DNA from: Simmondsia chinensis
Lineage: Eukaryota; Streptophyta; Magnoliopsida; Caryophyllales; Simmondsiaceae
Assembly (NCBI GenBank): GCA_018398585.1
Contig: JAGTTD010000006.1
Location: 4,352,501 to 4,416,500 of the forward strand
Direction of reading: 5' to 3'
Length of the DNA: 64,000 nucleotides
Shown here: positions 11,780 through 23,230 of the stretch, one piece after another
Layout of the letters: the number at the start of each line of letters is the position of its first letter
Numbering within the stretch: position 1 is the first letter of the stretch
Translations under genes and position numbers: made by a program
Notes under the pieces: generated by a model
The model's input: only the letters and a program-made list of their open reading frames with translations
What the model was told of the DNA's origin: nothing
Databases searched by the model: none

Positions 11780-12345
11780 TTCTATTATGCTTGAAATAAA
11801 CTATCTACTTACATTACATTCTCGGCAACATCAACAAAATCATACACCCAAATCGAAAATCATTAATTACCTCCTCCAGAGCAATAATTGCTATTAACAA
11901 AGCAACAACGTGATTTCCAATAAATAAATATCTTCAAATTTCACAAAATTGCTTCGATACTAACAATTTTAGCCCGACAAAAAATTACTTTAACACTCAA
12001 TCCTCTCCATCTCTCCTAAAAAAAAAAAAAAAAAAAAAAATTACATCACATCTAATACTTCAAAAACTATCCATTTATGAGCACTTGAAAAATAGTTATA
12101 TACTTACATTACATTCCCAACAACTTCAACATAATAATACACCAACATTTAAAATCCACAGTTACCTCTAATAATCAAACAATGTTGTCATTACCGGGAT
12201 GAAAATTATCATTATCAAAACAATAACATAACTTACAATAACAATAGTTACAAAAGTTTGTAAAATTGCTTCGCTGTTAACAATTTTGGCCCGATAATCA
12301 CTCTAATTCTTTCCTCGTTAAGCCTCAATCTTCTCCATCTGTCTC
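11780..12345 (-). repeat. Diverged tandem duplication of the CHL P 3' end
   Basis: Bases about 11780-12035 resemble about 12078-12345. Shared blocks are acttacattacatt (11807 and 12102), then ttgcttcg...aacaattttggcccga, then ctcaatc.tctccatct..ctccta. The 12318-12345 part is the last coding bases of CHL P, so the duplicated block covered the stop region and 3'UTR. The spacing is about 295-330 bases, varying through indels, one being an A-run at 12019-12040. Confidence 0.65.
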
Positions 12346-15254
12346 CTAAGCCCATACGCCCGAACCAAGCTCCCCACCGTCCTCACCGCTAGCTTCACAT
12401 CCTCCCATGGGCTCCCTGGCACAACAGTCTTGTACAAGTAGCTATCAAATGTCATCTTCTGCACATACTCATCCGCGCACATCTCGACAAACGCTTCGCG
12501 CGCAGGATCAGACCTATAAAACACCTTTTGCAACACATCCAACACTTTGTATGTTGGCCAATACTTCTTGTCCCACCTCTCTAAGTACTTTCTTAGATCA
12601 CTTTCCTCCACCATTCTCTTCCCCCCTTCTGTCCCCTCCACCACCGCCTCCGCGCACATGCGCCCGCTCTTGGCAGCAAAGTATATGCCCTCGCCCGAGC
12701 ACTTTGTGACGTACCCAGCTGCGTCACCAACGAGCGCGACACGATCCAGTACTCTTCTTGGTCTGGGGTGCTCGGGAATTGGGTGCGCCTCCACACGGAT
12801 GATGCGCCCGCCCTGGATTTTGTCTTTGGCGCGCACCCGTGTCGCAAGCTGGAACTTTTTGATGTCTGGCTTGTGGGTCACGGTGCCTGTACCCACGGCA
12901 ACGTGGTCGCATTTAGGGAAGACCCACCCGTAGAAGTCGGGTGAGACGTCGTCCCCGACGTACATTTCGGCGAGGTTTTCATAGTAGGTCATTTTGGAGT
13001 CTGGGATTTTGATGCGCTCTTGGAAGGCGATGGCGTACTCGTAGTCGCCAGCATCGATGGATTTTGCGACGCGCGAGTTGGCGCCGTCGGCGCCAATGAT
13101 GGCGTCGACCTCTAGGGTGCGGCGCTCGCCTGCGCCGGCGGATTTGGAGTCGTACGCGGTGTAATGGAGTTTGTATGGGGCGGTGGGGGAGTTAGGGATT
13201 TCCATCTTGAGGAAGAGGCCGTTGATGATGGAGGCGCCTGCGGTGGCAGCACGGTCACGGAGATAGGCGTCAAGGACCTAGTGCAGGAAAAAATAGATTA
13301 ATCACGCGTCGGGCATGTAATGAATGGGTAAGTTTATTTCATTGATAATGTCAGCTTACCTAGAAATAAACACAGATAATCGAAATTCATTGGAAGCCAC
13401 ATTTACTCTCTCATTTGGTTACACGGAATTAGCAGAATATACAACAATAACAACAACAACAGTCCCAGTGCCTTGCGGTTCCCGCATAACGCGGGGTCTG
13501 GGGGGGGTGATGTACGCAGCCTTACCCCTTCCGGCAAGAAAGGAGGCTGTTTCCGGGGACCCCAACCTGGAGTGGTTGAGTTCCTGCAGATAAATCATCA
13601 ATTCATCAATCGTGCATAGGGGGGGGCAAAAAAAAGGTAGGAAGGGAAGGAGAAGAAGAGGAAGAAGAAGAAGGAGGAGAAGAAAAGGAGGAAGAAGATC
13701 GATGTCTAAACTAGCCTAAGAGTGTTACACTACAGGTTATGCTCGCCTACGGAACTTAGACCACCTGCCACTCCCCGCCCTACTCTACTCTGCTATCTCC
13801 GCTACTCTAATACTAGCCCTCCAACGTGTCCTATCTAAGGTCATCTCCTCTCTTAGGTTTAGGTGGGTTAGGTCTTGACGAATCGTCTCTAGCCAGCTCT
13901 TCTTTGGTCTGCCCCTCCCTCTTCTGCTTATCGTTGTGTTGAGCTGTTCACACCGCCTGACTGGGGCTGAAGTCGGTCTTCTGCTGACATGTCCAAACCA
14001 TCTTAGGCGTTGCTCCCTCAATTTGTCCTCTATTGAGGCTACACCCAGCTTGCCTCGAATCACATCATGCCTAATCTTATCCTTTCTTGTGTGGCCACAC
14101 ATCCAGCGTAACATCCTCATCTCTGCCACCTTCATCTGCTGTGTTTGATTTTGTTTCATTAGTCGACACTCTGCCCCATATAGCATAGCCGATCGACACT
14201 CTGCCCCATATTAGCAGAATATAAAAACTAAAAATTCCTTTATAATTTTTAATTTCTTTAAAATATAGGAGTAACTTACACAGGGGACATAAATAAATCC
14301 TAATTTCTTTATTTTATCTAATTTTTTTTAGGAATTTAATCAATTGACAACCAAACAAGGCCTAAGTAATTGGTCCCCTTCCTGCATTCTAGTGTAAAAT
14401 CAGTATCTCTATTCTTTACCATTCTCTTCTTTCTCCTCTATCTAGGAGGATACCGACATACAAGTATTGGATCCCATTATAATTCTTCACTTAAGCACGC
14501 TTAAGTGAGAGTAGTACCAAGATGAGTGATCTACCGGAAAGTCCTCGTGTTGCATCCCTTCGGTTGGGGGTTTCGGAAATAGCCTCCTTTCAAGGGAATA
14601 CCCTGAAGGGGGAAGGCTGCGTACGTTCACTTCCCCAAACCTTGCTTAGGCGGGAACTCTTGGAGCACAAAAAATATTACTTTTTTTCTTCTGCTCTCTA
14701 AGTTCTATTCTATTTTCCTTTTAATTTTTGCTATAAATCATGATTAAGTTTCAAAGAGGGCGATCGAGCTACTCTTCCTAGTTTCAACTAACCTCCCGAC
14801 GGACCATGCCAATGTACTCGTGGGGCTGGAGGGTTCGACCAATATCAACGGCGACATTAGAGGGAGAGATCATCTTCATCTTGGTGACCCGCCGGTCAAT
14901 GATATCCAATGGGATGTCAAACTCGCCAACCATACAAAGAGGGATGGCGCCACCACAGGGCTTACAATTGTCGAGCTTGCGCTCAATAAGGAAAGTCTCA
15001 ATGCCACCCTTGGCTAGCGTTTCCGCAGCGGACCCACCTGCGGGACCGCCCCCAATGACTGCAACGCGAAGGGGGCGGCCACTGATCTTTGGGCTAGAGA
15101 AGGCAGATTTGATGGGCAGAATATGAGGCACTAAGCTGTTGTTGCTGTTAGTCGGTTTGATGGGACGAGATGAGAAAATGGGGAAGTGAGTGTCGGGTGC
15201 GGTCGAGTGGCGGAGGCCATTGAAGGGTTTGAAAGTCATTGGCGGCGCCGCCAT
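12318..15254 (-). CDS. CHLP: Geranylgeranyl diphosphate reductase, chloroplastic (two exons)
   Basis: FAD- and NADPH-dependent reductase that saturates three double bonds of the geranylgeranyl chain, supplying phytyl groups for chlorophyll and for tocopherol/phylloquinone synthesis in the plastid. Exons on the minus strand are 15254-14793 and 13277-12318, joined by a 1515-base GT-AG intron, giving 473 residues (family about 460-470). An in-frame ATG two codons upstream (15260) would give 475. Residues 1 to about 58 are Ser/Pro/Lys-rich and acid-poor, as expected of a transit peptide. The Rossmann motif VIGGGPAGG lies at about 66-74, CKPCGG at about 97-102, GADGANS at about 216-222 and the second flavin motif VGDAAGY at about 337-343. 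No disabling change is seen. Exon 2 is clearly GC-richer than the flanks. The intron carries two retroposons, and a degraded copy of the 3' end lies downstream. Confidence 0.95.
13428..14223 (-). mobile_element. RTE-type LINE, 5'-truncated, in the CHL P intron
   Basis: The insert (13442-14209) is flanked by the perfect 14-bp duplication attagcagaatata (13428-13441 and 14210-14223). On the minus strand an open frame (14186-13785) encodes the C-terminal end of an RTE-type ORF, with [29 protein letters not shown] and a GRPKKSW motif. The family's 3' tail follows and ends in a TTG/TTA microsatellite instead of poly(A). A GAA-rich stretch (about 13638-13700) sits between ORF and tail. The first bases repeat cgacactctgccccata twice, a small 5'-end rearrangement. 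Confidence 0.88.
14444..14670 (+). mobile_element. 5S rRNA-headed SINE (copy B), in the CHL P intron
   Basis: The 5S-derived head (about 14446-14560) is recognisable from ggatcccatta, through a box A region with an AAGCACGCTTAAGTGAGAG stretch, to gtcctcgtgttgcatccct. The shared LINE tail then runs from ttgggggtttcgg to ggcgggaactcttgg. It lies in the same intron as the LINE at 13442-14209 but in opposite orientation. No clear target duplication was found. Confidence 0.8.
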
Positions 15255-15260
15255 GGTCAC

Positions 15261-17190
15261 GGTGGAGAGAGAAAGTGGGGCGGAATGTGAAGAGGAAGGT
15301 GTGTGGGGTGGTGGGGAAGGGGGATGTTTTATTTGGGAATTGGTGGTTTAGGATATGGTGTAGGACAGTGGGGGAATGGTGGCCGTTGGATTTGGGGAAT
15401 GGAGGGTGGAGATGGGGTTTTGGATAATGTTGGTAGATTTTGTCATTGGTAGTGTGGTGTGGCTATGCATGTGTGGGACTAGTTAGTCATTAACGGTTAA
15501 ATTCATATAATTAAATATAAATTAAATTAATTTAAGAAATAAGTATGAAAATTTATGTCATAATTAATTTTAAGCTTAATTATTTAAGTTGAGTAAGTTT
15601 GTTAACTTAAATTCGACCTGACTTCAAAACAAAAAGAAATCAATCATATTTCACAAATCTCGATTAAATTTCTCCGTTTTTGCATGACGTCCTTGTGATA
15701 TTGTCGTAGATGTAATCGCTAGTTCTAAATGTTCAAAAAAAAGGATATATCAATGTATTTTTTTTAAAAATTTCGATTGAATAACGACATAGTTTTGAAA
15801 TATTGGCCAAGTAATTGTAATAATATCATAATTACTTTCTAACTAAATTGACTAATTTTTTTACAATATCACTATACAGAAAAAGAATGTTTTATTATTG
15901 GATTGAAAATATTATTATTAGAGCAACAATTTGAATTAGAACAAGTAATGGTCAATACAACTTTATTAAACTGGCTCAGAATGGGGTATTTAGAGGTATG
16001 AATGAACCGAACATTCGATAGACTACTCGTATTCGAAATTGATCAAGACTTGTTCATGTTCATTATTAGAAATAGACAACTTATCGAGTTGAGTTCGAAG
16101 ACAGGGTTGCTCAGCTCGGCTTAACTTATTTACAGCCCAAGTTATACATGTACTTTGTATTTACTGTTATTTCCGGTGGTTCATATTAAGCCACGTCAAA
16201 AACAAGTGCCAAAAAAAGGAAAAGAAAAAACCTTGGCTGAATTTGACAGTTGGAGAGTACGCAGGATACTAACCAGTGGCTGATTGACACGTGGCCTTTT
16301 GTTTTGCCATTCCCATCCCAGCAAAAAATCAGAGATTCTTCGTATTCAGCTTCAGTGGGCTGGGCTGGGCTGGGCTTGTGGATTTTGCAATTTTTGTCAA
16401 ATATGACATTCAAACCTCTTTCCGAGCAATTCTTGTCTTAAATAACTCCTGTAATATACAAATTGGTATACAGGTCAGGGTTGACTGATCCATTAGATTC
16501 CTCATTAACAAACAATAAATATTTCGTGATCTAAAGGAGTTGGTGTAGTAATCTATCTTTCGATTCTTTACATACGAGATCCGAGTTCAAACTCATCACC
16601 CATTTTTTTAAGTTGGTTTCCCTCTTTAGAAATGTTATACTCCTTGCCATTATAGAAAAAGAAATAAATATGATGTGTTCAAGTCTACATTATTTTTATA
16701 AATGGTAAGAACTCGCATTGGTTGTGCAAGAGGATAACCAAGTCTAAATCCCCTGTCGGCCCTGAGAGAGACGAGATTTGATGTCAAGTTTTAGATATCA
16801 CCCTTCGGAGACTTTATTAGTTGGATTAGCTAACACTTTCGTTCAGGTTTACGATATACTTGAAGTTTGAGACAAAGTATTGATCTAATCATATTTTCTT
16901 TTTTTAAATGTTTTAGAAGATACAGAGATATAATAGTGTCAAGGCGAGGGCTACTAATATCTTGGAAGGAGGTGAATGAGCTTTGAACACGAAGTTTTAT
17001 ATTTATTGGTGGATAACATAATCACAACAACAAATTTAGCAGTTAATTCATCAAACCTGTTTCTATTTATTAAATATGTTGGGAATTCTTGACCGCTATA
17101 CATCTCTTAAACAAGAAGCAACTTCTATGTTAAAAATAAAAATCATATTTTAAAAATAATTTTTTTATTTTCATTTTGATAATGCTATTT
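15261..17190. other. CHL P upstream region and intergenic DNA
   Basis: No gene recognised. The first 170 bases are GC-rich and adjoin the CHL P start (its 5'UTR and promoter on the minus strand). Around 16284 there is acacgtggc, a G-box/ABRE-type motif, and around 16360 a repeated gggctgggct run. A degenerate tRNA-like box B (gagttcaaactc, about 16570) hints at an old SINE but is too weak to annotate. Confidence 0.4.
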
Positions 17191-17270
17191 ACAAAATGAA
17201 ATTAGGTACCACAGTATGTCTCAGCAAATATAGAATCCACAACACGAGAGACAACAAAAAAAAAAAAAAA

Positions 17271-17297
17271 AGGGGGAGGGGGCGGGGGGCGGATGGG
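17271..17297 (+). other. G-quadruplex-capable G tract
   Basis: Runs of 5, 5, 6 and 3 G separated by 1-4 bases follow a 15-A run directly. This satisfies the usual G3+N1-7 folding pattern. Function unknown. Confidence 0.7.
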
Positions 17298-17497
17298 AAT
17301 GATCAATTAGATACCCGTTACAACCTCGAAACCTACTTGAACATCAAACCCAAAGATAACACTTGTTCCCAGTGTAGTAGGGAATATCAATCTCCACACA
17401 CTTTAATTTTAACCCTTCCACAACTAGATTGCACCGCTAGACCCCGAGATGAAATTCTTAGAGGATGTTGAGCATTCTAGGGCACCACTAGTAGGAC

Positions 17498-18039
17498 ACC
17501 GTTCTTCATTGCCCTGGACTCTTCTACATTACGTTTGACCGAAGCACCGGCATAGGGAGAGCCGGGTTCGGTCGGAGCAGGGGCTGCCGGCGCTGAGTGG
17601 GGAGCCGTTGGGGGGGGGGGGGGGGGTGGGGGAGCTGCCATAGATATGGGTTAAAGAAAGAGAGAAAAAAAAAATTAAACAAAAATTGAAAAAAAAAAGA
17701 AATGAATTCGAGAGAAGAAAAAAAATAAGTAAAAATTAATAACCAATTGAGAACTAGTACTTTAGACCGGAAAAAAAAATTAAAGAGAAGAGAGAAGAGG
17801 AGAGTCTCTTTGAGAGGCTCTTGATACCATGTGAAGACAATGCAATGGATGATATAGTAAAATGAGGAGTACATGCTCTATATATAGAGCTACAAGGCAT
17901 GACAAAATACTAAAGTGCCCTTACCTCCTTACATATGGGGGGAGGGTAAGGGAGTCATTAGACTAAACCCTAGAAGTGCTAAATCCTAGAAATACTATAC
18001 TCTAATACCGTTCTTCATTGCCCTGGACTCTTCTACATT
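17498..18039 (-). mobile_element. Truncated LTR retrotransposon (LTR, primer site, start of internal region)
   Basis: On the minus strand an LTR (18007 to 17830) ends CTTCACA and is followed by an imperfect initiator-tRNA primer site, TGGTATCAAGAGCC, and about 290 bases of internal sequence. A Pro-rich reading frame beginning near 17640 is fed by a G/C homopolymer. The fragment lies between two copies of a 33-bp direct repeat (17498-17530 and 18007-18039), far longer than an integrase-made duplication. Confidence 0.6.
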
Positions 18040-18808
18040 CCAATGCAGTCACCGTTGCACCATAAGAAATGACATTATTATACTTTTTCACTTTTGGATC
18101 ACATTGTTGCAAAGAAGGACATGAGCAACATCTTGAAGAAAAAGGATGTGCACGCAAAAATAATGGAAAGATTCCCTCATCATCAAAGAATAGCCAATGA
18201 AACTTCCTAAACCATCTAGCGACGAAGAAACAGACGATTTGGACTTTTGGGTCCAATCAAGCACGTGGGGACATGTAACAAGGTACTGCTGTAGGATTCT
18301 TATCTTAACTAGCCTCTCCCTTCGCGCAACGAGGACTAATTTTAACTTTAAGAGGGACAAGAACCAACAAAAAGCCTTTGACACTATCACAATATATGGG
18401 AGCGCAACTCTGTCTCCAAAGCTCGAGGAAAAGAATAAATTATGAACTTGTTTTTGTTATCAAATTTCCAAATAGACGAGTTAGATAAACCCGAAGACAA
18501 CCAAGAACCCTGAATCTCGTCCCTCAACTCCTATTCCTAAGTAAACCATCTTGTTCTCCACTTTAAGTTCCATTTGCATTAACACCCATTTCTAGAAGCC
18601 CAATCTTAAATGCACTAGTTTTGTTGTGACGAGTCTTTAGAGAACCTCAAAAATAGTGCCCTCTGAGGATGGTTCTCGAGCCACGACCAGCTCCAAAATT
18701 TAGTTCTCCGATGATCGCCCACAAACTAGTTGACACTCCTCCATGTGCGCCACTGATCCAATCTCTGAGGAGATTGGGTGGTGGGGCAGACAAAGGTAAA
18801 GTAACTAG
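18040..18808. other. Intergenic, no feature recognised
   Basis: Short open frames on both strands have no recognisable motif; nothing supportable. Confidence 0.35.
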
Positions 18809-19513
18809 TAGGGATGTTAAAAAAAAATCCGTAACTAAAATACTAGACCAAATTCCCAAAATACCAACCCGAAAATATGGTTGACGATAACAAATTTTTG
18901 GGTCGGTTAACCGAACCCAAAAAATTAATGTACTTTGGGACGGTAACGGTTAGTGATTTTGTCCATTCCGGTTAACCGATTTACCAAATTAACATATATC
19001 ATGTATATATTTTTACACGTTTATAATATTATATTGTTAATTAAGTATATTTTTTTAGCATATATGTGAATATTCCATAATGCATGATCTGTTCTATCTT
19101 TTTCCCTTATTTATCTCCTAGTATCAAGTACTCGTGCCCCATTGTTATATCCCAAATAGTAACTAAGCACTGCTCTACAACAATCCAATGCCATTTGTTT
19201 GCCCACATGTTAATTAAAGTGAGATATTATATATTTAATTTTTTAGAACTGGATTATAAGCTTATAATTTATTAAATATTCTCATGTTTTTAAATATTTA
19301 TAAACCTTTAAGGGGATAAATCATATAACATAAAAGATGCATTGTATTATTTTTTCGGCTACTAGTTAACTGGCATAACCAAATCGATTTACGGAAAGTT
19401 GGTTGACCGGTCTTTTCGGTTACGGTAACAGTTAGAGATTTTTAAGTATTTTGGTTACAGTTAAGCTAACCGAAATACTTTTTGGTATGGTTAACTGAAC
19501 CATAAACACCCCT
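18809..19513. mobile_element. hAT-like non-autonomous DNA transposon remnant
   Basis: The ends resemble hAT termini (tagggatgtt on the left, aacacccctc on the right as its inverted counterpart, 8 of 10). The subterminal regions carry inverted ggttaaccgaaccc / ggttaactgaacc words. The interior is AT-rich and non-coding. No target duplication was found, so this is tentative. Confidence 0.4.
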
Positions 19514-19574
19514 CTGGGCCTATCTATAACATGCCTCATTTTTATACACTCATAATGTTATTTTCAGCCAATAC

Positions 19575-19752
19575 ATATAAATATCTTGATGTGAATTAAT
19601 TAGGCGTTAACTGATTGGGAACTTGTTGGGATGAAGAACCTTGAAAAACTCACAAAATAAGTATTTTTAGAGATCTTACAAAAGAAATATGAGAACATGA
19701 TCAAGAGATTGACCGATTGACAAAGTATGACAGACCTCTTAGCTGTGCCGAT
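19575..19752. repeat. Direct repeat, left copy (interrupted by the hAT element)
   Basis: Matches 23040-23230 with many substitutions. Shared blocks are atcttgatgt.aatt, tgttgggatg, ccttgaaaaactca.aaaataag and gacctctt. The hAT element at 19753 inserted at its gtgccgat. The pair could be old LTRs of a non-autonomous retroelement. Confidence 0.45.
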
Positions 19753-22086
19753 TAGGGGTGTTCAATGGGTGGGTTGGGTCGGGTTTGGGTCCAACTCACG
19801 AAGACCCAATAGTTATGGGTCTAAGACCCACCCATACCCATTACTCGCCTTTAGTTGGTTTTGGTTCCAATGGATCCTGGGTAACCCATGGTGACCCATA
19901 TTCAAATATTCATCACATGGTCTATCCAAGTATACAAAAGAATATATCTAACTAAAATTTGAACCTCATTTGGGCATCGCTTCAAATATAATATAAAAAA
20001 GCACAAATAGGAAAGTCCAAAGCGAATTATGATGAAAATTCACTAAATTTTGATATAAATTACCTACATGATGTTGAGATCATTTGTAATGTTACCATTT
20101 CTGGCAAAAAATTATCAAATTCTAACAAAGCTACTCATATATTATTGAAATTATGTTCCATTTTAAAATTTTCTTATAGAAATCTACCAAATTTTGGCAG
20201 AAATAGGTACCTGATTGGTACAATTTAAATCCTAAGGTACCACATTTTATATATTGACATAATATAATACCTAGGTAATAAATGTTCAAAGCATTTAAGC
20301 GATAACTTTTCAAAATAATAATAATACAACAACAACAACAACAACAAACCCAGTGCCTGTAAAGGCTCCCGCAAAAGTAGGGTCTGGGGGGAGCAGATGT
20401 ACGCAGCCTTCCCCGTTCAGGGGGCTACCCTGAAGAGAGGCTGTTTTCGAGGACCCCCAACCTGAGAAACTGGTCCGCAGCATAGAGCAAGTGACCTGGG
20501 AGCAGGGGAGCATCAAAGCATGAGTAGGACAAAACACACGGCGAGCAAAACAACAAACTCAAAGCAAGCTAGAACATGCAAAAATCAAAGAAATCAAAGA
20601 ATAGGTAGGCACGTAGCAGCTCATGAGAGCAAGTACACAACCTAAGTGTGCCAGGAGGAAGTTAAGGCCTAGCACTAGTAAGCTAGACTACCCTACTCTA
20701 ACTGGAGTATCTATAACCCCTATACTAGCCCTCCATTGGGCCCTATCTAAGGCCATCTCTTTTCGAAAGTTTAGGTGGGTGAGGTCTTGTCGGATCATCT
20801 CCAACCATCTCTTCTTTGGCCTGCCTATTCCTCTCCTGCGTAGTGTAGTAAGGGGCTGTCCGCATGTCCTTACTGGAGCGTTGTCCGGTCTCATTCTGAC
20901 ATGTCCGAACCACCTCAAACGTTGCTCCCTCAATTTATCTTCAATGGGGGCTATGCCCAATTTGCCTCTTATGACGTCGTTTCTGATCCTATCCTTCCTT
21001 GTGTGTCCGCACATCCACCTCAACATTCGCGTCTCCACCACTTTCATCTTCTGTGTGTGCTGTTGTTTCATCGCCTTGCACTCCACCCATACGTCATGGC
21101 TGGCCTCACAACCGTCTTATAGTATCTTCCCTTTAGCTTCAAGGGGAACTTTCTATCAAAATAATAGTATCATTTACTATGTGTAAAAGATATTTGGCTT
21201 GAAGTTTTTAGTATTTATAAGATTGCTTTCTATTTTGTAAAACAGCAGTAGTATTTTCATCAAGTAAAACAATGCCTGAATATAATTTAACTTTTGGTCC
21301 CAATAAAAATTTAGGAAAATTATCACTTAGGTATCTTGAGGTTTGACCATTTATTACCTAGGTACCCTAAAGTTTTAACATATAACATATGGTACCTTGA
21401 GATTTAAACATTTTATCATTTAGGTACCATGAAGGTTTAAAATTTTATCCTTTAGGTATTTATGTGTCAAAATTCGATGTATTTTCGTTGAAAAATGCTA
21501 AAATGGAACAAGATTCCAATTATAGGTTAGTATGTTCGTTAGAATTTGATTATTTTTTGTCAAAATGCTAACATAACACATGATTTTGGTAATATTTAGG
21601 TAGTTTTTATGAACATTTGATGAATTTTTTTATCGAAGTTTGTAATTTTCATTAAATACATTAGTATGGCTTATATAAATTATCGTATTATATTAGCATT
21701 TTCTACATAAAATCGGTCATATTCTCACAGAAATATATCAAATTCCGACATAGGATACCCAAATGATAAAATATTCAAATCTCATCATACGTAGTTATAT
21801 ATATGAAAATGTTTGGACACCCGAGTGATAAATGCTCAAACCTCAACGTAAAAAAAGTAATAATTTTCCTTAAATATAAGCATGTTTAGTTTATATAAGT
21901 TTTATATAGGTTGGGTAATAATGGGTCTTATAGGTTTACCCAATAATACCCACAAGACCCATGGGTATACATACATATACCCAATGAAACCCAACTATTT
22001 TAAGGATCCAACCCAACCCAACCCAATGTTAATGGGTTGGGTGGGTCTTGGGTTTACCGAAACCCATGATCACCCCTAGTGCCGAT
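19745..22086. mobile_element. hAT-superfamily transposon (non-autonomous) with nested LINE
   Basis: Element 19753-22078. Both termini are TAGGGGTG in inverted orientation and the perfect 8-bp duplication gtgccgat (19745-19752 and 22079-22086) flanks it, the hAT hallmark. The subterminal regions are arrays of gggttggg / aacccaaccc words. No transposase is present. Bases about 21310-21470 hold degenerate tandem units built on tcatttaggtacc..gaggttt. A LINE (20321-21155) sits inside, so hAT insertion preceded LINE insertion. Confidence 0.85.
20310..21166 (-). mobile_element. RTE-type LINE, 5'-truncated, nested in the hAT element
   Basis: The body (20321-21155) is flanked by the 11-bp perfect duplication tcaaaataata (20310-20320 and 21156-21166). 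The minus-strand frame 21086-20688 encodes the same C-terminal ORF end as the CHL P intron copy ([19 protein letters not shown]). The shared tail and a TTG/TTA microsatellite 3' end follow. The N-terminal endonuclease and RT core are missing through 5' truncation. Confidence 0.88.
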
Positions 22087-22170
22087 GGATCTGCTGAAGA
22101 AAACATAGCCAATGGGGTTGGTAGACCTCTTCTTCAAAATTATTTTTAACAATAATTTGGCAATTATGTA

Positions 22171-22560
22171 TTTTTCCCCCGATAATCAGGGTACAAGCCC
22201 ACAAGCATACATAAATGTAGAGCAAGGCTCGAAGCCAAATAATCAGAACACCATAACACCCCAATAGAGGACTACCCACCAAACAGACTAAAAAGCCTAA
22301 AACACCTAAAGACAAGAGCTAGAACAACTCAAAAAAGCCATCCCAATCGACATAGATCCGACCAATCTACCAGATGCCGAAAACATGAAGGATACCCCGC
22401 ACACAAAAAATAGCTACAAACGCGAAAGCTCGATCAGAAACATAAGCCTTTGAGACGCAACAAAATAGGATAATGACACAGACTACATAAGTTACCTGAA
22501 AGGACGACTAAACAATCTAGAATTCCCAGAACAAAATGACCAGAACCATAAAAAGATTTC
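22171..22560 (-). mobile_element. Probable L1-like LINE 3'UTR fragment
   Basis: T-run then ccccgataatcagg at the left end, which on the minus strand gives the ctgattatcgggg-plus-A terminus seen elsewhere in the window. The body is A/C-rich and non-coding. The right limit is not defined. Confidence 0.35.
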
Positions 22561-22587
22561 TCCATAATGATTCCTCCTGTCCAGGAA

Positions 22588-23020
22588 TCATGAAACACAC
22601 TGTAGTTGCTTTTCCTTTTTCAGCTTCGCTAACTTCTTCAATGCGATAGAGTCATTGCCGTGGAAACATATATAGTCCAAGTTGCTTTCATAGTCCCACA
22701 CACCTTCCCCATACTCAAGATTATCAATGCTTAGTTGTTCTGATTCTTCTTATCCCTCAATTTATTCTTCCTTCTTTCATTGTCTTTATGGTCCTTTGCT
22801 TTGCTGTGTCCTGCTTCTCCCCACTAGAATAGAGTTTTTAGGAACTCTTTAAAAGCTTTCTTGATATGGTCATTCTTTTTCGACTCTTCCCTTTTCTATC
22901 CTTTTGGGTTGTAGAATTCCCCTCATCCCTCTGGCCTTTAGTAATATGCCCTCTTCCATCTCCTTTTTCTGCTTGTGCCCTCCATGCGTGAGATTTCAAA
23001 ATCAGTGTCTTCACTAGCCT
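22588..23020 (-). pseudogene. Degenerate coding fragment of unknown origin
   Basis: On the minus strand, bases 22750-22588 read as a frame ending EGVWDYESNLDYICFHGND... and then a Lys-rich tail to a stop at 22588-22590. Upstream bases to about 22880 read in another frame as a Lys/Glu-rich stretch with an in-frame stop. It looks like the end of a real, now broken gene, but I do not recognise the family. It lies between the two direct-repeat copies (19575 and 23040) and could be a captured fragment. Confidence 0.3.
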
Positions 23021-23039
23021 CCTTCACAGTATTATGCGA

Positions 23040-23230
23040 TTGCATGCATATCTTGATGTAAATTTTGTGTTAATAAGGAAAGAGTATGTTGGGATGGAGC
23101 AAACTTGACGAGCCTTGAAAAAACTCATAAAATAAGCATTTTGGGGATCTCACAATAGAAATTCGATAATGTGCTCAAAAGACCAATTGACCAATTATGA
23201 TCGACCTCTTGGTGTGCCGATTGATCGACC
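23040..23230. repeat. Direct repeat, right copy
   Basis: Counterpart of 19575-19752, extending through gtgccgattgatcgacc. After discounting the hAT insertion the copies lie about 1.1 kb apart. Confidence 0.45.

Noticed and set aside
12407..12933. Open frames on the plus strand and other frames across CHL P exon 2
   Set aside because: Shadows of a GC-rich real exon on the minus strand; no domain of their own.
12318..15254. Plastid DNA insertion or bacterial transfer at the GC-rich CHL P gene
   Set aside because: CHL P is a nuclear plant gene with a transit peptide and an intron here; GC bias is confined to exons.
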